A stretch of 64,000 bases of DNA from CAYZGU01 sp964478165. Lineage in GTDB: Bacteria > Poribacteria > WGA-4E > JAJDTR01. Location: NCBI GenBank assembly GCA_964478165.1, contig CAYZGU010000039.1, forward strand, positions 1 through 64,000, in the 5' to 3' direction. A program made the position numbers and the translations under genes. The notes under the pieces are model-generated. The model had not been told where the DNA came from and searched no databases. It saw only the letters and a program-made list of their open reading frames with translations. Shown here piece after piece: positions 17,553-26,685 of this stretch. Within the stretch, counting starts at the first letter, position 1, and every line of letters starts with the position of its first letter.

Positions 17553-18404
17553 GAATGTTGCCTCCTTCCCCCTAGCCTAAGGAATTCGAAAGATGGGTTA
17601 ATTATAACATATTTATCCCACTTGGACAAAAACTAACGGAATTGATTCCGTCTGCTTATCGCGTGAGGTTGCGTTAAAGTCTGGGGCTATGCATCAGCGG
17701 ATTCCCAAAACTTATTTGTCAGAATTATAAATGTGTTGCGAGAGGTGTTGTGGATTGGGCCAATCATTTTGTAAGTAAGCTACAGCGGATCGTTGTCGTG
17801 AGTGGAAACAAACATTTCAACAAATCAGGTCTTGCTCACATTCCAGTGGCTTTCCTGTGAATTGTGCCCTATTCTGTTATCCTGCCTGTCCATGAGTGTT
17901 CACACCAGAGGGACTTGACAAGCTTTGCATCGATGAAGCAAGGGTTTGGAGTTTGAAGATGCGATACGAGGTATACTGTGAGGTGTTCTGCTGTAGCTAG
18001 TGAACAGATATGGAACACTGTGCTTTTGGTGCTGTACGCACTGAGCTCCTTCCTGCATGAGACTGTGCGTGATTGCCTGCGCGAGTGTGATTTCTTAGGG
18101 TACACATTGAGCCATTACTAGCCAACGATTGTACTGAACTTGTTATGATTTCGTGAATTTCAATACGTCCTACGATTGGGACATAGCTGATGCGCTGCTA
18201 ATTTGCCGACCGATGAGCACTGGAATTATTAGAAACTATAACTCGATTGCCTAACGTTTGTTCGCTTATCAAGGTCATTTGGAATAGTGAACACTAAGAA
18301 ATATCAAGGAAGCTGGACGATTGAATTATAGGTTCCCATTCAGCGAATACGGTTGTCATGAGAGTTTCTTGTCCGACGTGCTAAATTGAACTCCCTTCTG
18401 TTTC
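17553..18404. other. Intergenic stretch upstream of the radical SAM gene
   Basis: About 850 bp. The first 80 bp hold the promoter of the radical SAM gene. The rest, up to the end of the Ldh-family gene, shows no convincing ORF or RNA gene. Confidence 0.5.
17601..17629 (-). promoter_or_regulatory. Sigma-70 promoter of the selenoprotein gene
   Basis: On the minus strand TTGTCC (17629-17624), a 17-bp spacer and a perfect TATAAT (17606-17601). Predicted start is near 17594, about 40 nt before ATG 17552. Confidence 0.6.
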
Positions 18405-19457
18405 TCAATCGTTGATTTTCACGTGATATCGCTCGGCCACGTCCTCAATCTGGTTCCATGTGGTCCCCTCAACAAAGATTCCTTCTCGATTTCCTTTCCG
18501 TCTTTTCCGCGAACCCCGTTCACCTGGTACAAGAATTTCCTCGACGTTCGGCGATTGCTTTGCGGACTTAACGTACTCGATAAATCGGTCGACTTCTTGA
18601 TAAAATGCTCCTGGGTCTATGAAACTAGCGATGTTGATAGCTGAGACAAACATGCCGTTACCAGGCCTGGACTCACCTGCATGAGTGCACCCTGCGCCGC
18701 TCAACGCCCCCGAGAGGATGTCGACTAGAAGACCAAGGCCGAATCCTTTTTGGGCAGCGATGCCGCCAAAGGGCAAGAGTGCCCCGGGAGGATTAGCGTA
18801 AAAAGCTTCTACGTTTGTCGTTGGTGCTCCTTCCGCATCAATAATCCAGCCTGCAGGAACTGGCTGGTTGCGGCGCTGTTTTAGACGTACTTTTCCCGAT
18901 GCAACGACACTGGTAGACATGTCTAGAAGAATCGGTTCCTGACCTCCAACTGGAATTGCGCAGGCGAGTGGATTCGTTGAGAGTCTTGGCTCAATTCCGC
19001 CAAATGGTGCAACGCAAGCACCACCGCCGTGATCGTTGACCGTTAGAAGACAGATCATGTCGGATTCCGCTCCAGCGAGGACGTATCCCCCTAGACGTCC
19101 CACTTCGTTCGACCGGGATACGACGACAGAACTTACATCAGTAGTTTCTGCCTTTTGAACCGCCAGTTTTACGGCGCGGGTTGCGATAACCGGACCAAAG
19201 CCCCAGTTTCCGTCCAATACTGCCATGGATGGGGATTCGTGTTTGACTGTGGTTTTCGCTTCTAAGTTAATTAAGCCCGATTCGATTTCGGGGACATATT
19301 TTAGTGGCAGTTGGATAACGCCATGTGAATCATGTCCCACTAGGTTAGCGTCGATCATGGATTGTGTTACAATTTCTGCACTAGTTTGCGAAACTCTGAG
19401 GGCGTGGAATATCTTCATACAAGTGTCTGCCAATTTGGTTGGCTTAAAAATGGGCAT
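18405..19457 (-). CDS. Ldh-family (malate/L-lactate/ureidoglycolate type) NAD(P)-dependent oxidoreductase
   Basis: 350 aa member of the Ldh2/MDH2/YbjC superfamily of NAD(P)-dependent 2-hydroxyacid dehydrogenases. Family landmarks are present: the N-terminal NLVGHDSHGVIQLP with the catalytic His region, LDGNWGFGPV, SNEVGRLGGY, PFGGIEPRLSTNPLA and ILLDMSTS, then KGFGLGLLVDILSGALSGA near residue 240. Actual substrate is uncertain, because members act on malate, lactate, sulfolactate, ureidoglycolate or imino acids. ATG 19457 is chosen: AGGAG lies 7 nt upstream, whereas the GTG two codons earlier abuts it. It is a single gene with no operon partner. Confidence 0.9.
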   Translation of the reverse strand: MPIFKPTKLADTCMKIFHALRVSQTSAEIVTQSMIDANLVGHDSHGVIQLPLKYVPEIESGLINLEAKTTVKHESPSMAVLDGNWGFGPVIATRAVKLAVQKAETTDVSSVVVSRSNEVGRLGGYVLAGAESDMICLLTVNDHGGGACVAPFGGIEPRLSTNPLACAIPVGGQEPILLDMSTSVVASGKVRLKQRRNQPVPAGWIIDAEGAPTTNVEAFYANPPGALLPFGGIAAQKGFGLGLLVDILSGALSGAGCTHAGESRPGNGMFVSAINIASFIDPGAFYQEVDRFIEYVKSAKQSPNVEEILVPGERGSRKRRKGNREGIFVEGTTWNQIEDVAERYHVKIND

Positions 19458-20169
19458 AATCACACTCCTGAATTGTAGTCTTCAACTGTTGAGCTTGCTT
19501 TGTGTCAATCATGGTTTAACCAGAGTGAGAATCGGTTATTCGAGTATCAACCAAGATTGTCTAATCATGTTTGGACCAGAGAACCATGCTTGGAACAAGA
19601 CGTTGCTCTTCGTTAGGCTGGCTTAACTTGTTCTTGTGTGCCGGTGGACTGTGTCGATGAAAATTGTGAGTTCGCTAGTTTGAATGTGTCTTGTCTGGGC
19701 ACGACATTAATTCTGTTTGGAAACAGCATCTAATTTCTTTCAATGTTTTTCCAGTCACGATCTGCTGGGAAGGAGATGTGTAGTCGGGTCAGTCTATATG
19801 GGTTTCGACTCAAGTTGGATTCGGTCCACTAGGCACCTCGGGTTTCATGGTGATGGTCCGTTTGTGGCTTCCGAAGACTGAGAGGTCAAAACCAATGCGA
19901 CTGGGTGAGAGAGGCGGTTACACGAATTCAATTGCGAAATTCTCGTAAGCCCCTCTTGCTGATTAACCGCAAATTGCGCTCGCGGATGGGGTTGGATGAT
20001 GAACGGCTTCTGTCTGGACATGATTCGAAAGCAGTCATAGGATCTAGTGTAACGGGCTTGAAATGAGAATGCCTGTTTGTTAGATTAGTTCATCATAACA
20101 ATGTCTTCCAATAATTAGAAACTAAGGTGGTATCTGCCACACGCTGAAACTAAAATTGGTTCGGCAGAT

Positions 20170-20203
20170 CTTTTCCTTCCGTTGGCGGATAGGGAAGGAA
20201 AAG
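20170..20203. repeat. 11-bp inverted repeat
   Basis: CTTTTCCTTCC (20170-20180) and GGAAGGAAAAG (20193-20203) pair perfectly around a 12-nt loop. It lies in a gene-free stretch with no flanking T-tract, so it is not a classical terminator. Confidence 0.55.
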
Positions 20204-20570
20204 CTATAGAGGTTACCGCCGGTACACACTTATATATTATGGGAAATCCGTGTGTTTATGCAAGGTTGGTTTGCAATGTTGAGAGAGAAGGCGTTGTCTT
20301 TTGCAGGGATTTGGCTGGCAAATCAAAGATGCCTCATGAGTGATGGTGATGCACGGCTGGTTGTACTGAAATGCTCAGCTCGGACGATTGTTGTGTTGTG
20401 AACCGTCCAGCGTAAATTCAAACCAGAAAGGCACGATCCGAATCCAATCTATTGCTTAACTAGGGCGCGAAGTCAATTGCCGCATGTGGTTTTAGGTTCG
20501 TACGTTGTTCTGGGAATCCAGACGTTGAGATGTGCTATGAATAGGTTAACGAATTGACATTAAAAACGAT

Positions 20571-20600
20571 TTGACAATATCTTGTGCAATGCGGTACACT
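20571..20600 (+). promoter_or_regulatory. Sigma-70 promoter candidate for the TonB receptor
   Basis: TTGACA at 20571-20576, an 18-bp spacer and TACACT at 20595-20600. A second TTGACA lies at 20554-20559. A start near 20607 would give a ~280-nt leader to ATG 20888. Confidence 0.5.
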
Positions 20601-20814
20601 ATGCGTGTTTTGTTAATGGTAAGCAAAGGCACGTTCGTTCTAGTGATGCGATTGAGTCTCATTACCTGTTGCCAAGGCTTGTGGCCTATAACTAGTGTGT
20701 GTGAAGGTCTAATGCTACTTCGAGTGATTTCGTTTTGTATGCATAAGATGATACTGAGTCGCAGTCTCACTGGATGTAGAATCGTTTTCTTCTCTATACC
20801 TCATACCTCTACAA

Positions 20815-20852
20815 GGGTTAATTGAGATAGAAAGGGTTAATTGAGATAGAAA
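20815..20852 (+). repeat. Tandem 19-bp direct repeat before the TonB receptor
   Basis: GGGTTAATTGAGATAGAAA occurs twice back to back (20815-20833 and 20834-20852), ending 35 bp before the receptor start codon. It could be a recent slippage duplication or a paired binding site. Confidence 0.8.
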
Positions 20853-20887
20853 CATTATAAAGATAGGAAGGGGTAGATTATTTAATC

Positions 20888-23155
20888 ATGAACAGTATCA
20901 GAATATTGACTTCGCTTATCGGTATTGTGAATCTCTTGGTTAGAGTTTGTGTGGCGGAAGATGGGCTTCCTCAAACAGTGGAAAATCAGGATGCCTGTTC
21001 GACTAAGACCGAAATCGTTGCGTTGCAGGAAATAACAGTTATCGGTTCCAAAGACGCTGAACGGGACCTCGCTGGTTCCGGAGCTTATCTTGATCGTCGT
21101 GATATTAGCACTCACAGCTACAGTGATATAAGCCGTGTTCTGCGCAAAGTCCCTGGTGTTTACCTGCGTGAGGAAGATGGCTACGGGCTTTTTCCCAACA
21201 TTAGTTTGCGTGGCGTAGATCCGGGGCGTAGTGGGAAAGTCACTTTGATGGAAGATGGCATCCTATCAGCGCCCGCGCCTTATTCTGCTCCATCCGCATA
21301 CTACTCACCAACAACTGGACGTATGACTGGCATTGAGGTTCTTAAAGGTTCGAGCCAGATTAAATACGGTCCCCACACTACCGGTGGAGTTATCAACTAC
21401 CTGTCTACGCCGATTCCAACAACCCGACGCATCTATGAAAAATGGTCCTTAGGCACTGATAATGAGGTTCGAAATCATTCGATTTATGGTGATACAATTG
21501 ATGTGTCATTTGGGCAGCTCGGATTCGTGCTCGAGAACTATTACCGTGAACTCGACGGATTTAAAGAAATCGATTTACAAGATGACAGCCAAAATACCAA
21601 TGATACGGGTTTTCGCAAGCATGATTCCATGGTGAAATTTGCCTTTGAACCCAGTACGAATCTCGCCCAACGGGTTGAGTTTAAGGTTGGTTATCTGGAT
21701 AAGAAAGCGAACGAAACGTACCTCGGACTTACCGATGAGGACTTCGAACTAAATCCTTATCGTCGATATTCAGCCTCTCGATTTGACAACATGAAGGCTA
21801 ACCATTTGCGGACTTATCTACGCTACACAGTTGCACCGGCGTCGAATTTGAATGTTTCCATTGCTGGTTATTACAATGAGTTCCATCGGAATTGGTTCAA
21901 ATTGCGTGGCAGCGGCGAAGATCTGCTTAACCCAGAAAAGCTTGAAGTCTGGAAAGGCGATTCTGCGGGTACCCTCAAGTACCGGAATAACAACCGGGAT
22001 TATCTTCTTTGTGGTCTCCAGTCGAATGCCAGCTTCAGGGTTGCTACGGGCGGAGTTGAGCATGAATTTGATTTGGGTATCCGTTACCATTTCGACGAAG
22101 TACGACGCTTCCAGAGCAACGTTGATTTTGAACAAGACGAGAATGGGAATGTTATTGGGCGAATGGATAAGGGGCCAGGATCCGGTGGAAATCGACTGCA
22201 AGAAACCACTGCACGTGCCGTGTTCTTGCAAGACCGAATTGAATTTGGTAGCCTGAAGATGACCCCGGGAATCCGATTTGAACATGTTAAATACAGTTTT
22301 ACGGATTTCGACACGACCGGTGAACCAGACAAGATTACTCGTGAGGGTGAATCCACGATGAGTCTGCTCGCTCCAGGGCTTGGACTGAACTTCGCTATGA
22401 ATAATCGGCTGTCTGCGTTTGCGAGTGCGCACCGTGGGTTCTCTGTACCCGGACCACGAGCCAATGCCAAGAGTAATCTTGTTGAAGAGACCAGTAATGG
22501 GTTCGAGGCTGGTTTTAGGTTCAATGATAATGGTTTGCGGGCTGAAATGATTGGTTTTTACACCGATTTTGATGACCTTCTGGTTTCCGATAATGTTGGA
22601 GGTGGTGGAATTGAGGGAAAGACCGAGAATGCAGGCGATATTGTCAGTTCTGGTATCGAAATTGGCGCTACTTACGATCCCGGATTCGTGCATAACTTGG
22701 GTTTCAGTATTCCTTCACATATGGCTTTTACTTTTACCAATGCGACTCTGGATGGCGTCGCCAATTCCCTAGATGATGAATCGATTTTTGCGGGTGGGGA
22801 AGACGGACATCGAGTGCCCTATGTCCCTGAGATTCAGCTAACTGCAGGTACGGGGATCGAATTCTCGAAGTGGGCTGTTTTTGTGACCGGCACCTTCGTT
22901 AGTGAAACCTTCACCTCAGCCAGTGAAAGTTCAATTTCGATTTCCCCTGATGGGACACCTAATGCTAACTACGGTATGATTGATTCGTACTATGTTCTTG
23001 ACGTTTCCGGAAAGTACAATATCGGTGAAAGACACAGCGCCTTCATCAACATCCATAACCTTATGAATAGAGAGTACATGGTCTCGCGTCACCCAATTGG
23101 TCCGCGCTCTGGCAAGCCCTTTAGTGTGATGCTTGGGATGGAAGAGCGGTTCTAA
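20888..23155 (+). CDS. TonB-dependent outer-membrane receptor (FecA-like)
   Basis: 755 aa. The N-terminal ~24 residues look like a signal peptide ending near VCVA. A TonB-box-like EITVIG lies at about residue 48. The plug domain (about 60-200) shows ISRVLRKVPGVYLREEDG, NISLRGVDPGRSGKVTLMED and EVLKGSSQIKYGPHTTGG, typical of ferric-dicitrate/siderophore receptors. A long 22-strand barrel follows, ending in the C-terminal aromatic Phe after GMEERF. It should import a ferric chelate into the periplasm with TonB-ExbBD energy; none of those genes is here. Nearby iron genes (bacterioferritin, heme-oxygenase-like monooxygenase, iron ABC importer) support an iron substrate, though ligand identity is unknown. 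AGGAAGGGG lies 14 nt before the ATG, longer than usual. Confidence 0.92.
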   Translation: MNSIRILTSLIGIVNLLVRVCVAEDGLPQTVENQDACSTKTEIVALQEITVIGSKDAERDLAGSGAYLDRRDISTHSYSDISRVLRKVPGVYLREEDGYGLFPNISLRGVDPGRSGKVTLMEDGILSAPAPYSAPSAYYSPTTGRMTGIEVLKGSSQIKYGPHTTGGVINYLSTPIPTTRRIYEKWSLGTDNEVRNHSIYGDTIDVSFGQLGFVLENYYRELDGFKEIDLQDDSQNTNDTGFRKHDSMVKFAFEPSTNLAQRVEFKVGYLDKKANETYLGLTDEDFELNPYRRYSASRFDNMKANHLRTYLRYTVAPASNLNVSIAGYYNEFHRNWFKLRGSGEDLLNPEKLEVWKGDSAGTLKYRNNNRDYLLCGLQSNASFRVATGGVEHEFDLGIRYHFDEVRRFQSNVDFEQDENGNVIGRMDKGPGSGGNRLQETTARAVFLQDRIEFGSLKMTPGIRFEHVKYSFTDFDTTGEPDKITREGESTMSLLAPGLGLNFAMNNRLSAFASAHRGFSVPGPRANAKSNLVEETSNGFEAGFRFNDNGLRAEMIGFYTDFDDLLVSDNVGGGGIEGKTENAGDIVSSGIEIGATYDPGFVHNLGFSIPSHMAFTFTNATLDGVANSLDDESIFAGGEDGHRVPYVPEIQLTAGTGIEFSKWAVFVTGTFVSETFTSASESSISISPDGTPNANYGMIDSYYVLDVSGKYNIGERHSAFINIHNLMNREYMVSRHPIGPRSGKPFSVMLGMEERF

Positions 23156-23700
23156 GAGTTGCAGTTTGGGATTTGTCATGCGCCGGATATTAGCAGAGAA
23201 GGCCTTATTCGCTATGCGATGCAGTGAGGCTGATGCAAGTTTGGTTTTGCTGGTTGTGCCCCATTTTCGGGGGTGTCGATGGCAATTCTGTATTGCTCGT
23301 GAATGGCGGACTTCTGGCGAAAGAATCGGCTAGAATTACGCGACGGGTGGCGCGTGTTGCGTTCTATTTCGAGATTGGTTCGACTGTGTTGCGCGAGCGG
23401 TCTATCTATCAGAATTGTCTTTAGGCGAGGGAGACGGAAGTTGGTCACGCAAATACGACTAATCTAGATCGACTGAGATGCGTAACAATAGCATGGGGCC
23501 GTGGGGCGGCATGCGCAATCAGTATGCACAGCTAAAATGGTTGCGCAGCCGTACTGCCATACTAATTTCCGTTGAACGGGGGCCATTGTGACTTGGCCCC
23601 GTTCAACGGGCTTTGCTGAAAGGCCGTTACAGTAACGCGTTACAAAACCCGTTGTTGTGATGCCTGTAGGCGGTTGTGTCGTTTGTGAAGACTGATGAAA
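23156..23700. other. Intergenic stretch between convergent TonB receptor and bacterioferritin
   Basis: About 545 bp with no supported gene. It contains one strong inverted repeat (listed separately) that could end transcription from either side. Confidence 0.5.
23569..23609. repeat. Strong 16-bp inverted repeat between convergent genes
   Basis: The arms at 23569-23585 and 23594-23609 pair over 16 bp, with one bulged G, around the 8-nt loop TTGTGACT. Position between two convergent genes suits a bidirectional terminator, but there is no T-tract on either side. Confidence 0.65.
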
Positions 23701-24180
23701 TTAGGGATTATGGGAGTCAATTTGTTGCGCGAGGTAATTCTCGATGCCCATCTGGTTAATCTGATCTAATTGTGCTTCGAGCCAATCGACATGGTCTTCT
23801 TCGTCTCGAAGAACCTCCTCGAGAAGTTCTTCGGAGCCGAAATCTTTGTGCGCGTGTGCCCGTTGAATTAACTCGTTGAGGCGGTTGACAGCCTCTTTTT
23901 CAAGGGCATAGTCATTTTCCAACATGTGCATCACGCTTGTTCCAATCTTAATTTCAAGGTACCGTGACATATTGGGAATACCGTTGAGATATAGTACTCG
24001 GGCAATTAATTTTTCTGCGTGTTTCATTTCGCCTATGGAGTGCTCTCGGATTTTGGTATGGAGGCGTTCATAGCCCCAGTTTTCGCAAATCTCTGAATGC
24101 GCGAAATATTGGTTGATTGCAGTAAGTTCCGATGTCAGGATTTCATTAAGTGCTTCAATCATCTCGGGATTACCGTCCAT
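23701..24180 (-). CDS. bfr: Bacterioferritin
   Basis: 159 aa ferritin-like four-helix protein that oxidises and stores iron in a 24-mer. Bacterioferritin features: LNEILTSELTAINQYFAHS with the ferroxidase Glu18, GEMKHAEK (Glu51, the heme-ligand Met52, His54), then LENDYALEKEAVNRL (Glu94) and LRDEEDHVDWLE (Glu127, His130). All ferroxidase ligands appear intact. AGGAG sits a few bases before ATG 24180. A good promoter lies about 70 bp upstream. It stands alone but is within an iron-related neighbourhood. Confidence 0.96.
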   Translation of the reverse strand: MDGNPEMIEALNEILTSELTAINQYFAHSEICENWGYERLHTKIREHSIGEMKHAEKLIARVLYLNGIPNMSRYLEIKIGTSVMHMLENDYALEKEAVNRLNELIQRAHAHKDFGSEELLEEVLRDEEDHVDWLEAQLDQINQMGIENYLAQQIDSHNP

Positions 24181-25248
24181 TCTGCTCTCCTCAAGGAATT
24201 GGGTATGAGTGTGATTTCTAAGAATATTTGCAAAGCCACAAACTTTAATCTATCATAGTTTAGTATGACTGCCGATGTCAAACAAAATCAGAGTTTGATG
24301 ATTCACTCGAAAGTTGAGGAGACTGGATGGTACAATGGCATTGATTCTCATAGTTATGAGAGAGATGGACGATTGCTGATGAATGCGTATCTATTGTATG
24401 TAGCGCAAATGTGTAGCGAAAAATAGCTCAAACTTCCGGTTGTCAGAATCTACGGCACCAATTAAAATAATAGCATCTGTTTGTTTCCAATCTCGTGGTT
24501 AGTGGCTACGAGTAAGATTGAAACACGGCAGACTTCAATGGATTTGTAGCGCTTGCGGATTATTGTAACTGGGAGATGCTTTCTTTGAATGACATGCTTG
24601 ACTATCATTAGTTATTCGTTTGTAGAATGTGTTCATCGTAGAAAAGAATTAGGTTTAATGCGATTCACTGATGTTTGTTTCTTTTTTACTGTGCCCTTTT
24701 GCTGGAAGGTGGGGGTGGTTCAGAGCTCAGGGGAGAAAACAATTCTGTTTGTTGGCGTTAAGCTGTCAGACCTGGAGGTTCAGAATGTTCCTGACGTCGT
24801 GTTTGGGTAGAATGTCTTAGAAAAGATATAATGGATTTAGAAGTTTAAAAACGTTACAACACAGAAAATTACCCTCAGTTTCCAAAGGCAGTCAAAACCA
24901 TCGAGATGAGGCCTGGGGAATGCGTCGGCGTGAAATTGGAGTGAAGGTTCGTTGGGATTCACAATGTCGCTGGATAGTATTATGCGACTGACAATCTATA
25001 TTCTCATGTCGGTTGTATTTTAGATGTGGGTGGACGGTAGGATGGAGTTGTTAGTCGTCCCATTTAATCAGTGGAAATTCGATGTCAGGATAGGCCGATG
25101 TATTGGAATGGGAAGAGTATGTTGGAGATCTATCCCCTGAAGGTCAGTGGGGGAAGGTATTCTGATTGATGTGAGCGCGTTAATCCTCCCATCTAAAGGG
25201 GATCGTCGGCACATTAGTCCAGGAAAAAACATTCGGGAGGTCAAAAGC
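24181..25248. other. Intergenic region between bfr and the monooxygenase gene
   Basis: About 1.07 kb between divergent genes. It holds the bfr promoter and, at 24346-24361, a small palindrome TCTCATA-GT-TATGAGA that could be an operator. No gene is supported in the remainder. Confidence 0.5.
24252..24281 (-). promoter_or_regulatory. Sigma-70 promoter of bfr
   Basis: On the minus strand TTGACA (24281-24276), an 18-bp spacer and TATGAT (24257-24252). Predicted start is near 24245, a ~65-nt leader before the bacterioferritin ATG. Confidence 0.7.
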
Positions 25249-25605
25249 ATGATAACTGTAGCGAATCGAATCTTTGTTAGGTCCGAATATGCGGAAGCCT
25301 TTGAGAACAAGTTCCGCCAGCGGGCACGGCTTGTCGATGGAATGCCGGGTTTTGTCTCAAACCAGGTGTTGCGTCCAGTAAATGAAGAAGATCCTTATGT
25401 GGTGTTTACACTCTGGGCATCGCGAAAAGACTTTGACAATTGGGTGGGCTCCGACGAATTTCGAAAAGGACATGCGCAATCGGGAAGCCTTCCGGAGGAA
25501 GCCTATGCGAAATCGAATGAACTCGAGCTTCATGAGGTGTTCCTGGATTCAAGTCGTCCAGATCTCGATGAAGAAGCGCATGGTGGTCGATTTTGCGTTC
25601 ATTGA
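25249..25605 (+). CDS. Antibiotic-biosynthesis-monooxygenase-fold protein, heme-degrading (IsdG/HmoB-like)
   Basis: 118 aa ABM-fold protein. Family-like features are VANRIFVRSEYAEAFENKFR at the N-terminus, a GMPGFVSNQVLRP strand, YVVFTLWASRKDFDNWVGSDEF and a KGHAQSG segment whose His is in the place of the heme-ligand His of IsdG/HmoB. Such enzymes open the heme ring and release iron. ATG 25249 has GGGAGG 8-9 nt upstream; in-frame upstream codons lack a ribosome site. The neighbouring iron ABC importer 84 bp downstream on the same strand supports an iron role. Other ABM-fold proteins have unrelated functions, so the heme assignment is probable rather than certain. Confidence 0.78.
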   Translation: MITVANRIFVRSEYAEAFENKFRQRARLVDGMPGFVSNQVLRPVNEEDPYVVFTLWASRKDFDNWVGSDEFRKGHAQSGSLPEEAYAKSNELELHEVFLDSSRPDLDEEAHGGRFCVH

Positions 25606-25689
25606 GAACTAAAGTCGCGCTAATGTATATTCGGTGCTTCCTGCACTTGACTTAGTATGCTGAATTCTAATGCATGATCGGAGGCTAAA

Positions 25690-26685
25690 ATGAAATACTT
25701 CGTATTTATGTCCATGTTGATTGCAGGAATCCTGAACTCTAACGTTGCAGATGCCAGCGAGATTACGGTGTATTCAGGCAGGAGTAGAACTCTCGTTGAA
25801 CCGATTATCGCGCAGTTCGAAAGGGAGACGCATATTAAGGTTAATGTCCGCTATGGCGGTACGGCACAACTTGCACTCGCTTTGTTGGAGGAAGGTTCAA
25901 GGAGTCCCGCGGATCTCTTCTGGGCTCAGGACGCGTCAGCACTCGGCGCAGTGAGCAAGCGGGGCTTGTTTGAACAGCTGCCGTTCTCGATTGCATGCAA
26001 AGTTCCCGAGAAATTCCGAAATTCGTCGGGAAACTGGGTCGCTACGAATGGACGAGCTAGGGTCATCGCATATTCGCCCGAGCGGGTTGCAGCTGACATT
26101 TTGCCGTTTAGCATTTTGGATTTGACCGATTCGAAGTGGAGAGCACGAGTTGGCTGGGCTCCCCAGAATGCTTCATTTCAGGCATTTGTCACAGCTATGC
26201 GCGTTCTCGTTGGCGAGGTAAAGACCGAATTGTGGTTGCAGGGGATGAAAGCAAACAAAACGAAGAGCTATTCCAAGAACACTCCAATCATTAAGGCCCT
26301 TGCCGCCGGCGAGATCGATCTAGGCTTGTCCAATCACTACTACCTATTGCGGTTCAAGAAAGCCGATCCCGAGTTTCCGGTCGAACAGACATTCTTTGAG
26401 CCGGGCGATGCCGGCAACTTGGTAAACGTTGCTGGGATTGGACACCTTAAAACCAGTCAAAATCCCGAACAATCCCTTGCTTTTATTCAATATTTGTTGT
26501 CTTTCACGGCCCAACAGTTCTTTGTGAATGAGGTATTCGAATACCCTATTTCCAACGAAGTTGTTCCAAATCTGAAGCTATTGCCGCTCAGCGAACTCCT
26601 AAGGTGTTCGCCAAACCTCAACCTGGACGACCTAGATGATTTGAATGGTACGCTGAAACTGTTAAGGCGGGTGGGCATCTTGTGA
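25690..26685 (+). CDS. Iron(III) ABC transporter substrate-binding protein (FbpA/FutA-like)
   Basis: 331 aa periplasmic binding protein. A signal peptide of about 22 residues ends at ADASE. The mature protein starts EITVYSGRSRTLVEPI, the usual FbpA/FutA opening, followed by YGGTAQLALALLEEG, PADLFWAQDASALG, an iron-binding-like SNHYYLLRF with adjacent tyrosines, and a GDAGNLVNVAGIG segment. GGAGG lies 8 nt before ATG 25690. The stop overlaps the permease start by 4 nt (GTGA), so this is the first gene of a three-gene ferric iron importer. Confidence 0.92.
   Translation: MKYFVFMSMLIAGILNSNVADASEITVYSGRSRTLVEPIIAQFERETHIKVNVRYGGTAQLALALLEEGSRSPADLFWAQDASALGAVSKRGLFEQLPFSIACKVPEKFRNSSGNWVATNGRARVIAYSPERVAADILPFSILDLTDSKWRARVGWAPQNASFQAFVTAMRVLVGEVKTELWLQGMKANKTKSYSKNTPIIKALAAGEIDLGLSNHYYLLRFKKADPEFPVEQTFFEPGDAGNLVNVAGIGHLKTSQNPEQSLAFIQYLLSFTAQQFFVNEVFEYPISNEVVPNLKLLPLSELLRCSPNLNLDDLDDLNGTLKLLRRVGIL

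Larger units (their letters stand above)
19458..20887. other. Long intergenic region upstream of the TonB receptor
   Basis: About 1.4 kb between divergent genes. It holds an 11-bp inverted repeat near 20.2 kb, a promoter candidate near 20.57 kb and a tandem 19-bp duplication just before the receptor gene, each listed separately. No known riboswitch fold was recognised in the ~280-nt predicted leader, and no cobalamin B12-box is visible. Confidence 0.5.

Noticed and set aside
19458..19520. TTGACA upstream of the Ldh-family gene on the minus strand
   Set aside because: No -10 box at a usable spacing; the nearest TACAAT is 25 bp away.
20600..20887. Possible riboswitch in the TonB receptor leader
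   Set aside because: No conserved core of cobalamin, TPP, FMN or preQ1 riboswitches could be matched by eye.
22084..22524. 146-aa minus-strand ORF and a longer one at 21818-22693 inside the TonB receptor
   Set aside because: Both are shadows of the receptor coding sequence, rich in codons mirrored from the plus strand, with no protein features.
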